64,000 nucleotides of DNA from Aminobacter sp. J41. GTDB taxonomy: Bacteria; Pseudomonadota; Alphaproteobacteria; Rhizobiales; Rhizobiaceae. Positions 10,279-19,137 of the stretch are shown here, piece by piece. Both the position numbers and the translations under genes were made by a program. The notes beneath the pieces were generated by a model. It worked only from the letters and a program-made list of their open reading frames with translations, had not been told where the DNA came from and made no database searches. Each line of letters opens with the position of its first letter. The first letter of the stretch is position 1. The stretch is taken from the NCBI RefSeq assembly GCF_000526635.1, contig NZ_JAGL01000010.1, forward strand, positions 62,112-126,111, given 5' to 3'.

Positions 10279-10295
10279 CGTCCCAGATTGGGACG
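10279..10295. terminator. Hairpin between convergent EPS units
   Basis: A 7-bp perfect stem (CGTCCCA/TGGGACG) with loop GAT lies in the 41-base gap between the plus-strand membrane-protein gene and the minus-strand deacetylase gene. No U-run follows, so termination is an inference from position. Confidence 0.4.
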
Positions 10296-10300
10296 TCCGC

Positions 10301-11284
10301 TCAGGATGCAGCCAGCGCCGCCGTGTCAGCCTCGAACGAGGGCTGGCGTAGCTTCAGCCCGCGCTGGCGGACTTCGTCGGCGTAAGCGCGCATGGTGAGC
10401 ACGCGGTGGCTGCGGGAAAGGTCCGACAGTACCATGTCGACGATGGCAAGCTTGCGCTGCGACGGCAGCTGCATGCCGGGGAAGCGCGCCAGGATGTCGA
10501 GGTCGTCGCAGCCAAGGAAGTCGAGCGGGTGCAGGAGCACGGATGGCTCGACGCCGAAGACGCGGCAGGCGGCGAGCGCGGCCTTCCAGTACGCAGTGGC
10601 AGCGGCGCCTGAATGGGTTGCCAGAAATGACAGATAGGTCAGATGGAACGGGGCGCGGGCGACCGGAATGGTCGTGACCGGGATCTCGACCATGCTGCCC
10701 TTCGGCAGCTTCCACTCATAGGGGCGGATGGGGCGCAGGCCGTCTGCCAGCGAACCGAACAGCAGCGAGCGCTTCCGGCGCTCTTCGGCCGAAAGGTCCG
10801 CGCGGGTGAAATAATAGGCGCGGGCGAGCGGCCCGAGGAAGGTTGGCAGCGTGGAGGCGTCGTACTGGTAGGCGCGCTCGAACAGCGTCTCCAGCAGTGG
10901 TGTCGACAGGCAGAAGCTCGGACCGCGGAAGCCGATGGTGCGCTGGCCGGTGGCCTCGCCGATGGCCTGTTCCGCAGCTTCGAGCTCGGCGTTCATTGCC
11001 TCGCGCGAGCGGCGCGAGAGCCAGGGCTCATGGTGAAACGAGTGGTTGGCGATCTCGTGCCCTGAGTCGGCGATCATGCGCAGCGCCGCCGCATTTTCCT
11101 TCAACGCCGCATCCTGCCCGACGATGAAGAAGGTGATCTTCAGCCCGTGGCGGTCGAGGCGCTCGAGGATCCGGGGCGTGACGAGATCGAGATAGGATGG
11201 GAAATCCTGCCAGCCCGAGATCCCGGCCGTCTTCATGTAGCTCCAGAGATTGTCGAGATCGAGAGACAGGCTGGCGGGGCGCAT
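10301..11284 (-). CDS. Polysaccharide deacetylase (NodB-like)
   Basis: This 327-residue protein carries an apparently intact NodB-type metal-dependent deacetylase domain and would remove N- or O-acetyl groups from a sugar polymer or lipid-linked intermediate. Motif 1 is LDLDN with Asp9 and Asp11. Motif 2 is GHEIANHSFHH with His81 and His84/85. Motif 3 is GFRGPSF with Arg120. There is no signal peptide, so it probably works in the cytoplasm on precursors. It is the last gene of the minus-strand unit that starts at 15377, seven bases after the phosphoglycosyltransferase gene. Unlike the deacetylase-like domain at 13695-15377, its catalytic motifs are complete. Confidence 0.8.
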   Translation of the reverse strand: MRPASLSLDLDNLWSYMKTAGISGWQDFPSYLDLVTPRILERLDRHGLKITFFIVGQDAALKENAAALRMIADSGHEIANHSFHHEPWLSRRSREAMNAELEAAEQAIGEATGQRTIGFRGPSFCLSTPLLETLFERAYQYDASTLPTFLGPLARAYYFTRADLSAEERRKRSLLFGSLADGLRPIRPYEWKLPKGSMVEIPVTTIPVARAPFHLTYLSFLATHSGAAATAYWKAALAACRVFGVEPSVLLHPLDFLGCDDLDILARFPGMQLPSQRKLAIVDMVLSDLSRSHRVLTMRAYADEVRQRGLKLRQPSFEADTAALAAS

Positions 11285-11291
11285 GGCTACC

Positions 11292-11924
11292 TCAGAACGC
11301 GTTGCGATAGGCGCGGGCGGAGACGAGCGTCATCAAGAGGATGCGGATGTCGAACCAGAAGGAACGGCGGCGCAGATATTCCAGGTCGTGCAGAACGCGC
11401 AGCTGCATCTTCTTGATTGTGTCGGTCTCGCCGCGAAACCCGTTAACCTGTGCCCAGCCCGTGATGCCGGGCCGCACGTCATAACGGTCCCAATAGCGGT
11501 CGATCCGCGAACCGAATTGTTCGTCGAGCGCAATCGGGTGGGGCCGAGGTCCAACGAGCGACATATCCCCCAGCAGCACGTTGAAGAGCTGCGGCAGCTC
11601 GTCCAGATTGACCCGGCGCAGGACGCGGCCAACGCGAGTAATGCGGTCGTCGCCGCGCACCGCCTGGCGGAACTCGGCGTCGCGCTCGTGCCGCATGGTG
11701 CGGAACTTGTAGATGCGAAAGCGGGTGCGGCCCTGGCCATAACGTTCCTGGCGGAACAGCACTGGTCCCTTGCTTTCAAGGCGGATCGCAATGGCGATGA
11801 TGATGAATAGCGGCGAGAAGACGAGGATCGCCAGCAGCGCGCCGATAATGTCGAAGACGCGCTTTGCCAGCGGCTCGGTGCGCGGCAGCGCCCGCGCATA
11901 GTCGAGGGTATCGCCTGCGCTCAT
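11292..11924 (-). CDS. Undecaprenyl-phosphate phosphoglycosyltransferase (initiating sugar transferase)
   Basis: This 210-residue protein is a monotopic phosphoglycosyltransferase of the WcaJ/PglC type, which starts repeat-unit synthesis by moving a sugar phosphate from a UDP-sugar to undecaprenyl phosphate. One hydrophobic re-entrant helix (IIGALLAILVFSPLFIIIAIAI) is followed by GPVLFRQERYGQG, YKFRTM, the catalytic Asp-Glu region DELPQLFNVLLGDMSLVGPRP and RPGITGWAQVNG. The frame extends up to 12383, but ATG 11924 is chosen because it forms an ATGA overlap with the stop of the upstream small transporter gene and the extension has shadow composition. A second protein with this domain is at 55496-56692. 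Confidence 0.88.
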   Translation of the reverse strand: MSAGDTLDYARALPRTEPLAKRVFDIIGALLAILVFSPLFIIIAIAIRLESKGPVLFRQERYGQGRTRFRIYKFRTMRHERDAEFRQAVRGDDRITRVGRVLRRVNLDELPQLFNVLLGDMSLVGPRPHPIALDEQFGSRIDRYWDRYDVRPGITGWAQVNGFRGETDTIKKMQLRVLHDLEYLRRRSFWFDIRILLMTLVSARAYRNAF

Positions 11925-12331
11925 CGTGCGGCCATTCCGACAGGATTGGCGGTGTCCGCGGTGTCGACTTCCGGCGCGTGGTTTGCAGACGCAATCAGCG
12001 ATACGCCCGCAATGACGAGCGCGGCTCCGACCGACGCCTTCAGGGACAGGGCGTCGCCGAAGAAGACGACCGAGGCGACCGTGATGCCGACCATCGAGAG
12101 CGAGATGACGAAGACGTAGGACATCATCAGGCTGAGGTCGCGCAATGCCAGCAGGTAGCAGCCGAGGAGCAGCACGCATGCGAGCCCGCCGGCCCACAGG
12201 TAAGGATTGAAGGCGAAGCGCAGCAGCGTCTCGAAGGTGCGCTCCTGCGGAAACGCCGCCATGGCTAGCTTGAACATCATGTTGGAAGTGATGTTGGAGA
12301 GCACTGCTATCGTCAGGAAAATCCAGGCCAT
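11921..12331 (-). CDS. Small EamA/SMR-like membrane transporter
   Basis: This 136-residue protein has four hydrophobic helices and the size of small-multidrug-resistance or ArnE/ArnF-like flippase subunits. In polysaccharide clusters such proteins are thought to flip polyprenyl-phosphate-linked sugars across the inner membrane, which could supply a periplasmic transferase such as the protein at 8559-10259. The C-terminal 20 residues after the last helix are polar. It lies 3 bases after the FAD-enzyme gene and its stop overlaps the phosphoglycosyltransferase start (ATGA), so it is firmly within the operon. The transported lipid is not known. Confidence 0.7.
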   Translation of the reverse strand: MAWIFLTIAVLSNITSNMMFKLAMAAFPQERTFETLLRFAFNPYLWAGGLACVLLLGCYLLALRDLSLMMSYVFVISLSMVGITVASVVFFGDALSLKASVGAALVIAGVSLIASANHAPEVDTADTANPVGMAAR

Positions 12332-12334
12332 TTC

Positions 12335-13705
12335 TTATTCCGCCGCTATTGGCATCGCCTCGTCGCCGCATGCGGCTCCGCATACCGTGGTGCTTGGCGC
12401 CGTCAGTGCGTCAAGGTCGCGCGCTGCACGCTCGGCAAGCGCGATGGTCTCGTCGACATTGAGGTTGCCGTTGATGATCTGCGCCGAGTTGACGATGTGC
12501 AGGCCCTCGACGCTGGTGTGCATCGGCGGCACAGCCTTCGAGTAGTTCAGCGCCTGCACCGCCATCACGTTGCGCGCGCGGGAGACACGGAAGGCGACGA
12601 CGTCATCGTCGGCGATGTGGGGGTACATGCGCCGGAGGTTGGAGATGCAGCGCTCGCGCAGCACCTCCTCCTTCTCATCGAACAGCGGGTGATCCGCCGG
12701 CAGATAGTGCGGCAGGTAGACGAGGCTAAGCCCGTTGAAGGTCTCGCGATCGACGACCGCCGTCATTTCGATGACACCGGTGAAGGGGATCGTCTCGTCG
12801 GCGACATAGGTGAGGTAGCGGCCCCGCAACGGCTTCTTCAGCACCACGGAGGCGCAGACGACGCCCTGATAGCGCAGGGCTGCAAGCCGCTCGCGCTCCG
12901 ACTGTGCCAGCGCGGAGCACATGCGCGCGGCGATGTCGCCCGGGGCGGTAACGATGACGCGGTCGAACGTCTCGGTGCCGGCCGGTGTGCGGACGCTGAT
13001 GCCGTCCGGGCCTTGCGCGATATCCAGCACAGGCTGGTTCTCGCGGCAGATGACCCCGCGCGTCTCAAGGTCGGCGACAAACGTGTTGACGATCCGCTCG
13101 TAGCCGCCGGTCACGTAGCCGAACATCTCCTTTTCGATGCCGGCGCGGCGGGCGCTGTAGAAGCGGTTGATGACGGACCAGATGAACGAGGCTGAGACGA
13201 TCTTGTAGTTGTCGCCGAGCTTGGCACGCAGCAGCGGCTTCCAGATGCGCTCGTAGGTGCGCTTCCCCGACAGTTTCGTCAGCCACTCGGCGACCGGGAT
13301 GCTTTCGAGCGCGACGCCATTCTTCAGCCGCGACGCGTAGAGGATCGTGAAGGCGAGGCGCGCCTTGTCGATCAGCCCGAGCGGCGGGAAACGCAGGAAG
13401 TCGATCGCATTGTTGAGCGGGTGGAAGCGGCCGTTTTCGTAGAAATCAGTGCGGGTCGTGCGCCAGTTGAGTTCGCCGTCGAGGCCGATGTCCTTGAGGA
13501 GACCCCGCATGTGCAGGTCGGACATGAGCGTGACGTGGTAGTGGCGATCCCAGGTGACCGGACCAACCGTCCAGGCATCAGCAAGGCCGCCGAAGCGGTC
13601 GGACGCTTCTAGGACGGTGATCTCCCGTCTCGGCTGTTCGAGCTTGTGGGCGAGGGCAAGACCCAGCATGCCACCGCCTACGATGCACCAGCGTTCACGA
13701 GCCAT
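12335..13705 (-). CDS. FAD-dependent oxidoreductase, UDP-galactopyranose mutase/protoporphyrinogen-oxidase-like
   Basis: This 456-residue flavoprotein starts with the dinucleotide-binding motif IVGGGMLGLALAHKLE, and EASDRFGGLADAW matches the second FAD-contact region of the amine-oxidase/UGM superfamily. In polysaccharide clusters this family often acts on sugar or sugar-lipid precursors. The exact reaction cannot be read from the sequence. ATG 13705 is chosen over the in-frame 13756 because the fold begins at once and GGGAA lies upstream; the longer version would overlap the previous gene by 62 bases instead of 11. It is second in the operon that begins at 15377. Confidence 0.75.
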   Translation of the reverse strand: MARERWCIVGGGMLGLALAHKLEQPRREITVLEASDRFGGLADAWTVGPVTWDRHYHVTLMSDLHMRGLLKDIGLDGELNWRTTRTDFYENGRFHPLNNAIDFLRFPPLGLIDKARLAFTILYASRLKNGVALESIPVAEWLTKLSGKRTYERIWKPLLRAKLGDNYKIVSASFIWSVINRFYSARRAGIEKEMFGYVTGGYERIVNTFVADLETRGVICRENQPVLDIAQGPDGISVRTPAGTETFDRVIVTAPGDIAARMCSALAQSERERLAALRYQGVVCASVVLKKPLRGRYLTYVADETIPFTGVIEMTAVVDRETFNGLSLVYLPHYLPADHPLFDEKEEVLRERCISNLRRMYPHIADDDVVAFRVSRARNVMAVQALNYSKAVPPMHTSVEGLHIVNSAQIINGNLNVDETIALAERAARDLDALTAPSTTVCGAACGDEAMPIAAE

Positions 13706-15377
13706 AGCGAGAGTTCCCTGTTGCCGGAGTTGCGGGAATGGCGAAGGTGCGATCACCGCGGCGCCGCAGGACGAGCCGGCGGATGAGGCCGAGGTGATTG
13801 CGGATGACCCGCACCACCTTCATTTTCGAGTGGCCGATCAGGCGGCTTTCGAGCACTGCCGGGAATTCAACGATCCGCGCATTCGACTGGTCGAGGCGGA
13901 CGAAGATTTCCATGATGCCCATGAAGCCTTCGTCATCCAGCTTCATGCCGAGCACCTTCGAACGGCGGTAGACACGGAAGCACGCCGTATAGCTCGAGAA
14001 GGCGTGGTTGAGGATGTGGCGGTAGATCAGGCACACGCCCTTCGACAGCGCGAGCCGCCAGGCGGGCACGTTCAAAACGCCGCCGTCGCGGTGGTAGGGG
14101 GACGCCTGCACCATGTCGACCCCGGGCGTCAGTAGCGGGATCATCTTCGCCAGCAGGTGCGGGTCGAACGAGCAGTCGCAGTCGATGCCGCAGACGATCT
14201 CGTCCCTTGCGGCGCGGATTCCGGTCATGGTCGCGGCGGCGATGCCGCGATTGACCTGGTGGCGGATGAGCTGGACGTTCTCTTTCCCGCCGAAGAGCTC
14301 GTGCAGCTTGTTCCAGGTGCCGTCCTTACTGCCGTCGTCGACAAAGACGTAGGAGAACTCGTAGAGGCCTTCATTCTCGCGCTCGACCGAAGCGAGTGTG
14401 CTGGCGAGGTAGGGAAGCGTTTCTTCCTCATTGTAGCAGGGGGTGACGATCGTCACCTTCTGTACTTCGCGCGTCGGCGCATTGGTCTTGACGACGATCG
14501 GCGTTGCCTCGCGCGCGGCGCGGACCGGAGCGGGCTCAATCGCAAGCTGGAGATGCTCGGCGATGCTGCGGAACGAGTAGCGCTCCAGCCAGCCTTCGAT
14601 GCGCTCGCGCATTTCGTCCAGATTGCGGTACTGGCGTAGCCGGCCAAGCCGGGTCGTGGCCGACACGCGCGGCTGGTCGGGGTCGAGTTCCCAGGAATGG
14701 AAGTAGAAGTGCCACGGCTCGTCATGGTGCTGGTGCCATGCGGCGACGCGGCCCTCATGCAGCCCGCGCGGCAGCTGGCGCATGTAGTTGCCACCGGTGA
14801 CCGGAATTGGCACACCGAGGAAGGTGTCGGACGAGAGCGGCACTTCGGTGATGGACCAGCCATCGCCAGAAATTTCGTGGATGCGGCGCTGTTGCGGCTT
14901 GCCGATGAAGCGCGGGCCGAACGGGCGCAGGCTGGAGTCATAGCGCACGCCTGCCTCTGCGAGCACGCGATAGGGCGCAATGTCGTCAGCGGGAAGCGAG
15001 CCTTCCGCCATGCGGTAGCCAAGGACGGTCTCACCGGTCGCTTTCTCGATGGCATCGCGCGAGCGCAGGAAGTCGTCGCGCAGCTCATCGAGGCACATCT
15101 GGCTGAAATTGCGGTGGAAGTAGCCCTTGCTTGCAACCTCGTGGCCGCGCCGCGAGATTTCGGCAATCAGGTCCGGGCAGCGCTCGGCCAGCCAGCCGAC
15201 GGAAAAGAAGGTTGCCCTGGCTCCATAGCGATCGAGCAGGTCCAGTACCTCGCCCGTCGACTTCTCAATACGCAGCTCGAAGCGCGGCCAGTATCGGTGC
15301 GGAATGACCTGTCGCATGGGCGCGACCTGGAAGTAGTCTTCCAGATTGACCGAGAGAATGTTCTGACGGTTATGCAT
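13695..15377 (-). CDS. Fusion of a DUF3473 polysaccharide-deacetylase-like domain and a GT2 glycosyltransferase
   Basis: This 560-residue protein joins two modules. Residues 7-285 match the deacetylase/DUF3473 family known from PEP-CTERM/exosortase and EPS loci, with DUF3473 signatures HSWELDPDQPRV and LRQYRNLDEMRERI. Residues 307-560 are a family 2 glycosyltransferase with VTPCYNEEETLP, VDDGS (346-350) and an acidic cluster near 399-406. The deacetylase motifs look degenerate: Asn11 replaces the first Asp of motif 1, Lys84 the first metal-binding His (ASKGYFH), and the RAPS-type motif reads RMAEGS. I chose ATG 15377, which has a purine-rich stretch ahead and lies after the sigma-54 promoter at 15438-15453; ATG 15392 is an alternative, and the frame to 15449 is excluded by the promoter. 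First gene of the unit ending at 10301. Confidence 0.82.
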   Translation of the reverse strand: MHNRQNILSVNLEDYFQVAPMRQVIPHRYWPRFELRIEKSTGEVLDLLDRYGARATFFSVGWLAERCPDLIAEISRRGHEVASKGYFHRNFSQMCLDELRDDFLRSRDAIEKATGETVLGYRMAEGSLPADDIAPYRVLAEAGVRYDSSLRPFGPRFIGKPQQRRIHEISGDGWSITEVPLSSDTFLGVPIPVTGGNYMRQLPRGLHEGRVAAWHQHHDEPWHFYFHSWELDPDQPRVSATTRLGRLRQYRNLDEMRERIEGWLERYSFRSIAEHLQLAIEPAPVRAAREATPIVVKTNAPTREVQKVTIVTPCYNEEETLPYLASTLASVERENEGLYEFSYVFVDDGSKDGTWNKLHELFGGKENVQLIRHQVNRGIAAATMTGIRAARDEIVCGIDCDCSFDPHLLAKMIPLLTPGVDMVQASPYHRDGGVLNVPAWRLALSKGVCLIYRHILNHAFSSYTACFRVYRRSKVLGMKLDDEGFMGIMEIFVRLDQSNARIVEFPAVLESRLIGHSKMKVVRVIRNHLGLIRRLVLRRRGDRTFAIPATPATGNSRYGS

Positions 15378-15437
15378 GGCACATACCCCCATTGTTGGCC
15401 CTCGACTTGTGCTGGGACCTTTGCCTGCTTCGGGGTG

Positions 15438-15453
15438 TGCAAGGGGCATGCCA
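15438..15453 (-). promoter_or_regulatory. Sigma-54 promoter of the fusion-gene operon
   Basis: On the minus strand the sequence is TGGCATG-CCCC-TTGCA, one base off the consensus (A for C at the sixth specified position region) with correct GG-GC spacing. The predicted start is about 50 bases before ATG 15377. Confidence 0.75.
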
Positions 15454-15554
15454 CTATGCGCTGTCTCATTATGAAGCGCGGGGCGGGCGGGTTTATCTCG
15501 CGATTGAATCGGTTTAGGACAATGTGGAGAAGCTTCGCAGTAGGGAGGTGCAGC

Positions 15555-16715
15555 GTGGCAATCGAGGGACGTGAGCAGAAGTCAAACCGGCCGATCCGCT
15601 ACGGCATGGTCGGCGGCGGGCAGGGCGCATTCATCGGTGCGGTGCATCGGATAGCCGCAAGGCTGGACGGAGAATTCGAACTCGCAGCCGGCGCGCTATC
15701 GTCGGACCCCGAACGCGCAAAGGTTTCGGGGGCGGAACTCGGGCTTGATCCCGAACGCTGCTACGACTCGTTCGAGGAAATGGCGAAGGCGGAAGCCGCC
15801 CGGCCCGACGGGATCGAGGCGGTCTCGATCGTCACGCCCAATCATGTCCACTTCCCGGCGGCGAAGGCTTTCCTTGAAGCCGGCATACACGTCATCTGCG
15901 ACAAGCCGCTGACGTCGAACCTTGCTGATGCAAAGCAGCTCGCCGACCTCGTGAAGTCCAGCGGCAAGCTGCTGGTGCTCACTCACAACTACACCGGCTA
16001 TCCGATGGTCCGCCACGCCCGGCAGATGGTCGCCGAAGGGCTGCTCGGGACTATCAGGGTGGTGCAGGCGGAATACCCGCAGGATTGGCTGACCGAGCCC
16101 GTCAGCAACAAGCAGGCGGACTGGCGCACTGATCCGGCGCGATCTGGCGCGGGCGGTGCGCTGGGCGACATCGGCACCCACGCCTACAACCTCGCCCGCT
16201 TCGTCACCGGGCTCGAGTTGGACAGCCTCGCCGCCGATCTCACGGCGTTCGTCGATGGTCGCCAGCTCGATGACAACGCGCATGTGATGCTGCGCTTCAG
16301 AGGCGGGGCCAAGGGCATGTTGTGGGCGAGCCAGGTCGCGCCTGGCAACGAGAATGGCCTCAAGCTGCGGATCTACGGCTCGAAGGGCGGGCTCGAATGG
16401 GAACAGGAGCAGCCAAACCACCTGTGGTTTACGCCCTTCGGCGGCGAGAAGCGCCTGATCACGCGCGGCGGAACGGGTGCCGGAGCATCGGCGGCGCGGT
16501 TGACCCGCGTTCCAAGCGGCCATCCGGAAGGCTATCTCGAAGGTTTCGCCAACATCTATGCTGAGGCAGCAAGAGCCATCCGCGCGGTGCGAGATGGCAC
16601 GCCGATCCCCGAGGACGTCGTGTTCCCGACCGTCGAGGATGGCGTCGAGGGTGTCGCTTTCGTTGAGGCCTGTGTGCGCTCGTCGAAGGACAACGGCGCC
16701 TGGACGAAGCTATAG
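15555..16715 (+). CDS. Gfo/Idh/MocA family oxidoreductase
   Basis: This 386-residue NAD(P)-dependent sugar dehydrogenase has [15 protein letters not shown] as its Rossmann motif, CDKPLTSNL matching the EKP catalytic-lysine motif, and [10 protein letters not shown] containing the conserved Asp-His region. Such enzymes oxidise or epimerise sugars, inositols or nucleotide sugars. The frame is open from 14697, but most of that is antisense to the fusion gene. The real start is GTG 15555, preceded by AGGGAGG at suitable spacing. It is divergent from the EPS operon and convergent with the hydrolase gene at 16710, whose end it overlaps by 6 bases. It could serve polysaccharide precursors or free sugar catabolism; the sequence does not decide. 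Confidence 0.82.
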   Translation: MAIEGREQKSNRPIRYGMVGGGQGAFIGAVHRIAARLDGEFELAAGALSSDPERAKVSGAELGLDPERCYDSFEEMAKAEAARPDGIEAVSIVTPNHVHFPAAKAFLEAGIHVICDKPLTSNLADAKQLADLVKSSGKLLVLTHNYTGYPMVRHARQMVAEGLLGTIRVVQAEYPQDWLTEPVSNKQADWRTDPARSGAGGALGDIGTHAYNLARFVTGLELDSLAADLTAFVDGRQLDDNAHVMLRFRGGAKGMLWASQVAPGNENGLKLRIYGSKGGLEWEQEQPNHLWFTPFGGEKRLITRGGTGAGASAARLTRVPSGHPEGYLEGFANIYAEAARAIRAVRDGTPIPEDVVFPTVEDGVEGVAFVEACVRSSKDNGAWTKL

Positions 16716-17483
16716 GCGCAGATCGGCCAGGTAGGAGTTCTGCTTCCTGGCCTCGGCGTAGCCGTCGGGGTCAAGGTCGGCAACGAGCAGCGCCGCCTCG
16801 CTGTCATCCTGATGGGCGAGCATTGCCCCATCCGGCGCGGCGATCACCGACAAGCCGGCATAGCGGAATGCGTCGTCCGCGCCGGCGTGGTTGGCGTAGG
16901 CCACGAAGATCTGGTTCTCGAAAGCACGCACCGGCAGCATCGACCGGGCGATGAAGGGCGAGTAGGGGCTCTCCGGCAGCGCGGTCGGTACTACGACAAG
17001 GTTGCAGCCGGCGAGCGCGAGCCGCCGGACGTTTTCGGGAAACTCCACGTCGAAGCAGATCAGCATGCCGATCTTCATGCCGGCATGTTCGAACGTGACG
17101 GCCGAAGGGGCTGCCGCCTTGCAGAGGTTTTTCTCGTAGTCGCCGTAGAGGTGCGACTTGCGATAGATGACCGGCGCACCCTTCCCATCAAGGAAGGCTG
17201 CGCTGTTCCAGACTGCGCCATCGGCCGCCTCGGCAAAGCCGGTGACGAGCGCGGTGCCGGTTTCAGCAACAAGTGCGTTTAGGCGATGAAGCGACGGGCC
17301 AGAAGCGGGTTCCGCCAGCCGGGTAATCGCATCGCCCGCGCCATAGCCGGTGACAGCCAGCTCTGGCGCGATCAGCAGATCCGCGTTCTGCGCGGCGGCA
17401 GCCCGCAGGCCGTCCTCGATCATCTTCAGGTTGGCTTCCACATTGCCGGGCAGCGCCCGCATCTGCAGAACCGCCAGCCTCAC
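16710..17483 (-). CDS. Carbon-nitrogen hydrolase (nitrilase superfamily)
   Basis: This 257-residue hydrolase has the complete nitrilase-superfamily catalytic triad: Glu41 in APELAVTGYG, Lys109 in YRKSHLYG and Cys143 in LICFDVEFPE. Members cleave amides, carbamoyl groups or nitriles; in polyamine pathways N-carbamoylputrescine amidohydrolase belongs here. It ends an operon with a polyamine-type ABC transporter and an agmatinase-family enzyme, so an amide or ureido compound derived from the imported substrate is the likely target. It is shorter than N-carbamoylputrescinase (about 290 residues), so I leave the substrate open. Its start overlaps the permease stop by ATGA. Confidence 0.8.
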   Translation of the reverse strand: MRLAVLQMRALPGNVEANLKMIEDGLRAAAAQNADLLIAPELAVTGYGAGDAITRLAEPASGPSLHRLNALVAETGTALVTGFAEAADGAVWNSAAFLDGKGAPVIYRKSHLYGDYEKNLCKAAAPSAVTFEHAGMKIGMLICFDVEFPENVRRLALAGCNLVVVPTALPESPYSPFIARSMLPVRAFENQIFVAYANHAGADDAFRYAGLSVIAAPDGAMLAHQDDSEAALLVADLDPDGYAEARKQNSYLADLRL

Positions 17484-18283
17484 TTGCCGCCTCCCGACAG
17501 GGCGCCGAGCAGCTTCGGCAGGTCGCCAAAGCGGGCAATCAGGCCGAAGATGATGGCTGCCAGCAAGACGAAGAACACCGAAACCGAGGCCATGATCGGT
17601 GTGTAGCCGTAGCGCAGGGCGTTGAAGATCTTGATCGGCAGCGTTTCCATCGTGAAGCCCACGGTCATGTAGGCGATGATGTACTCGTTGAGCGACAGCA
17701 CGAAGGCAAAGGCGAAGCCCGAAATCAGGTAGGGCAGGATCAGCGGCAACACCACGGTGCGCAGGATGGTGCGGTCATTGCCGCCCATGGTTGCGGCGGC
17801 TTCGACCAGCGAACGGTCGATCGAGGCAAAGCCGAGCGAGAGCGTGACCAGCGGCAGCGTGATGAAGAAGATCGCGTGGCTGATCGCCGCGGTCCACGCC
17901 TGCCCATAAGCGCCAACCGTCGCCCAGAAGGTCAGGAAGCCGAGCGCGGTGATGACCGGCGGCAGGATGAATGGCGCGACGCCGAGCAGGCGGAAGATGT
18001 TCGCCCACGGCGCGATGCGCCGCCAGAGGAACCACGAGAGCGGCAGCGCCATCAGCACCGCGATGGCCGCCGAGGCGGCAGCGAGCGTAACCGAATTGAT
18101 CAGGGCCGCACGCCAGCCGTCGTCGGCAAAGATCTGGTAGTACCAGTTCAGCGAAAAGCCCTGCGGCGGGAAGGTCAGCGACTGCTTCTCGTTGACCGAA
18201 ACGCCGGCGACGACGACCAGCGGCCCGGCAAGGAACAGCGCGACCAGCGTGAAGATGATGCGACGAAGCCCGACTTGGCTCAT
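17480..18283 (-). CDS. ABC transporter permease, spermidine/putrescine type (PotC-like)
   Basis: This 267-residue inner-membrane protein has six hydrophobic segments and the cytoplasmic EAA loop (VEAAATMGGNDRTILRTVVLPLILP) that docks onto the ATPase. It pairs with the PotB-like permease encoded just upstream and forms the translocation channel. Both ends are ATGA-coupled, to the other permease at 18280-18283 and to the hydrolase at 17480-17483. The substrate is inferred from family and context as a polyamine, agmatine or another guanidino compound. Confidence 0.85.
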   Translation of the reverse strand: MSQVGLRRIIFTLVALFLAGPLVVVAGVSVNEKQSLTFPPQGFSLNWYYQIFADDGWRAALINSVTLAAASAAIAVLMALPLSWFLWRRIAPWANIFRLLGVAPFILPPVITALGFLTFWATVGAYGQAWTAAISHAIFFITLPLVTLSLGFASIDRSLVEAAATMGGNDRTILRTVVLPLILPYLISGFAFAFVLSLNEYIIAYMTVGFTMETLPIKIFNALRYGYTPIMASVSVFFVLLAAIIFGLIARFGDLPKLLGALSGGGK

Positions 18284-19137
18284 GCTTCGCCTCCCTTGCG
18301 CGCGCCGACGAGTAGGGTGAGCCCGACGAAAGCAAGCGACATCAGCACCAGGAACACGGCCATCGCAGCCGCGAAAGGCATGTTCGACTGGTAGATCGCC
18401 TGATCCGTGATCAGCACCGACAGCGTCCAGTGCTGAGGGCGGCCGAGCATCTGTGGCAGCAGGTAGGAACCGAGCGCAAAGACGAACACCATGATCAGCG
18501 TTGCGACGATAGTGCTGCGCATGGCGGGAACGACCACGTTGAAGAAGGCGCGCAGCGGCGAGGAGCCGAGCGTGCGGGCAGCCTCCATCAGCGTCGGATC
18601 AAGCCGCACGATGGCCGGATAGAGAACGAGCACAGTGTAGGGCAGTGCCTGGTAGACCATGCCCGTCAGCACCGCGCCAAAGTTCGGCGACAGTGCCTGC
18701 GCCTCGCTCATCAGGCCCATCCAGACGAAGATGTTGGTGATGCCGGCGGTGCGCGAGAAGAGGGTGGTCCAGGCAAAGCCGATGATGACTTCGGACAGCG
18801 ACAGAATCGACAGGATCACCACCAGCCAAACGATCTGGACGCGGCGCGACGCCTGCGCCAGCAGCCAGGTGAAGGGGAATGCGATGATGACGCAGACCAC
18901 CGCCACGATCACGGCGAGCATGATCGAGAAGCCGAGCACGCCGCCGAAGAAGGCGGAGAGGAAGCGCTCGTAATTGTCGAAGATGAAATCACGCGAATAG
19001 AAGCCGGCCGGGTCGCGGCGGAAGAACGACACCGCGATCATCGTCGAGAAGGGAATGACGAAGAAGACCAGCAGCATGATCGCCGGGAAGGCGAGCGGCG
19101 CGTAGTCGGCCAGGCTGCGGGGCGGTTCGCGTCTCAT
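18280..19137 (-). CDS. ABC transporter permease, spermidine/putrescine type (PotB-like)
   Basis: This 285-residue permease has six hydrophobic segments and an EAA loop (MEAARTLGSSPLRAFFNVVVPAMRS). It forms a heterodimeric channel with the product of 17480-18283. Its start overlaps the ATPase stop by ATGA (19134-19137). Order and sizes match the canonical polyamine/Fe-type (PotABCD-like) transporter. Confidence 0.85.
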   Translation of the reverse strand: MRREPPRSLADYAPLAFPAIMLLVFFVIPFSTMIAVSFFRRDPAGFYSRDFIFDNYERFLSAFFGGVLGFSIMLAVIVAVVCVIIAFPFTWLLAQASRRVQIVWLVVILSILSLSEVIIGFAWTTLFSRTAGITNIFVWMGLMSEAQALSPNFGAVLTGMVYQALPYTVLVLYPAIVRLDPTLMEAARTLGSSPLRAFFNVVVPAMRSTIVATLIMVFVFALGSYLLPQMLGRPQHWTLSVLITDQAIYQSNMPFAAAMAVFLVLMSLAFVGLTLLVGARKGGEA

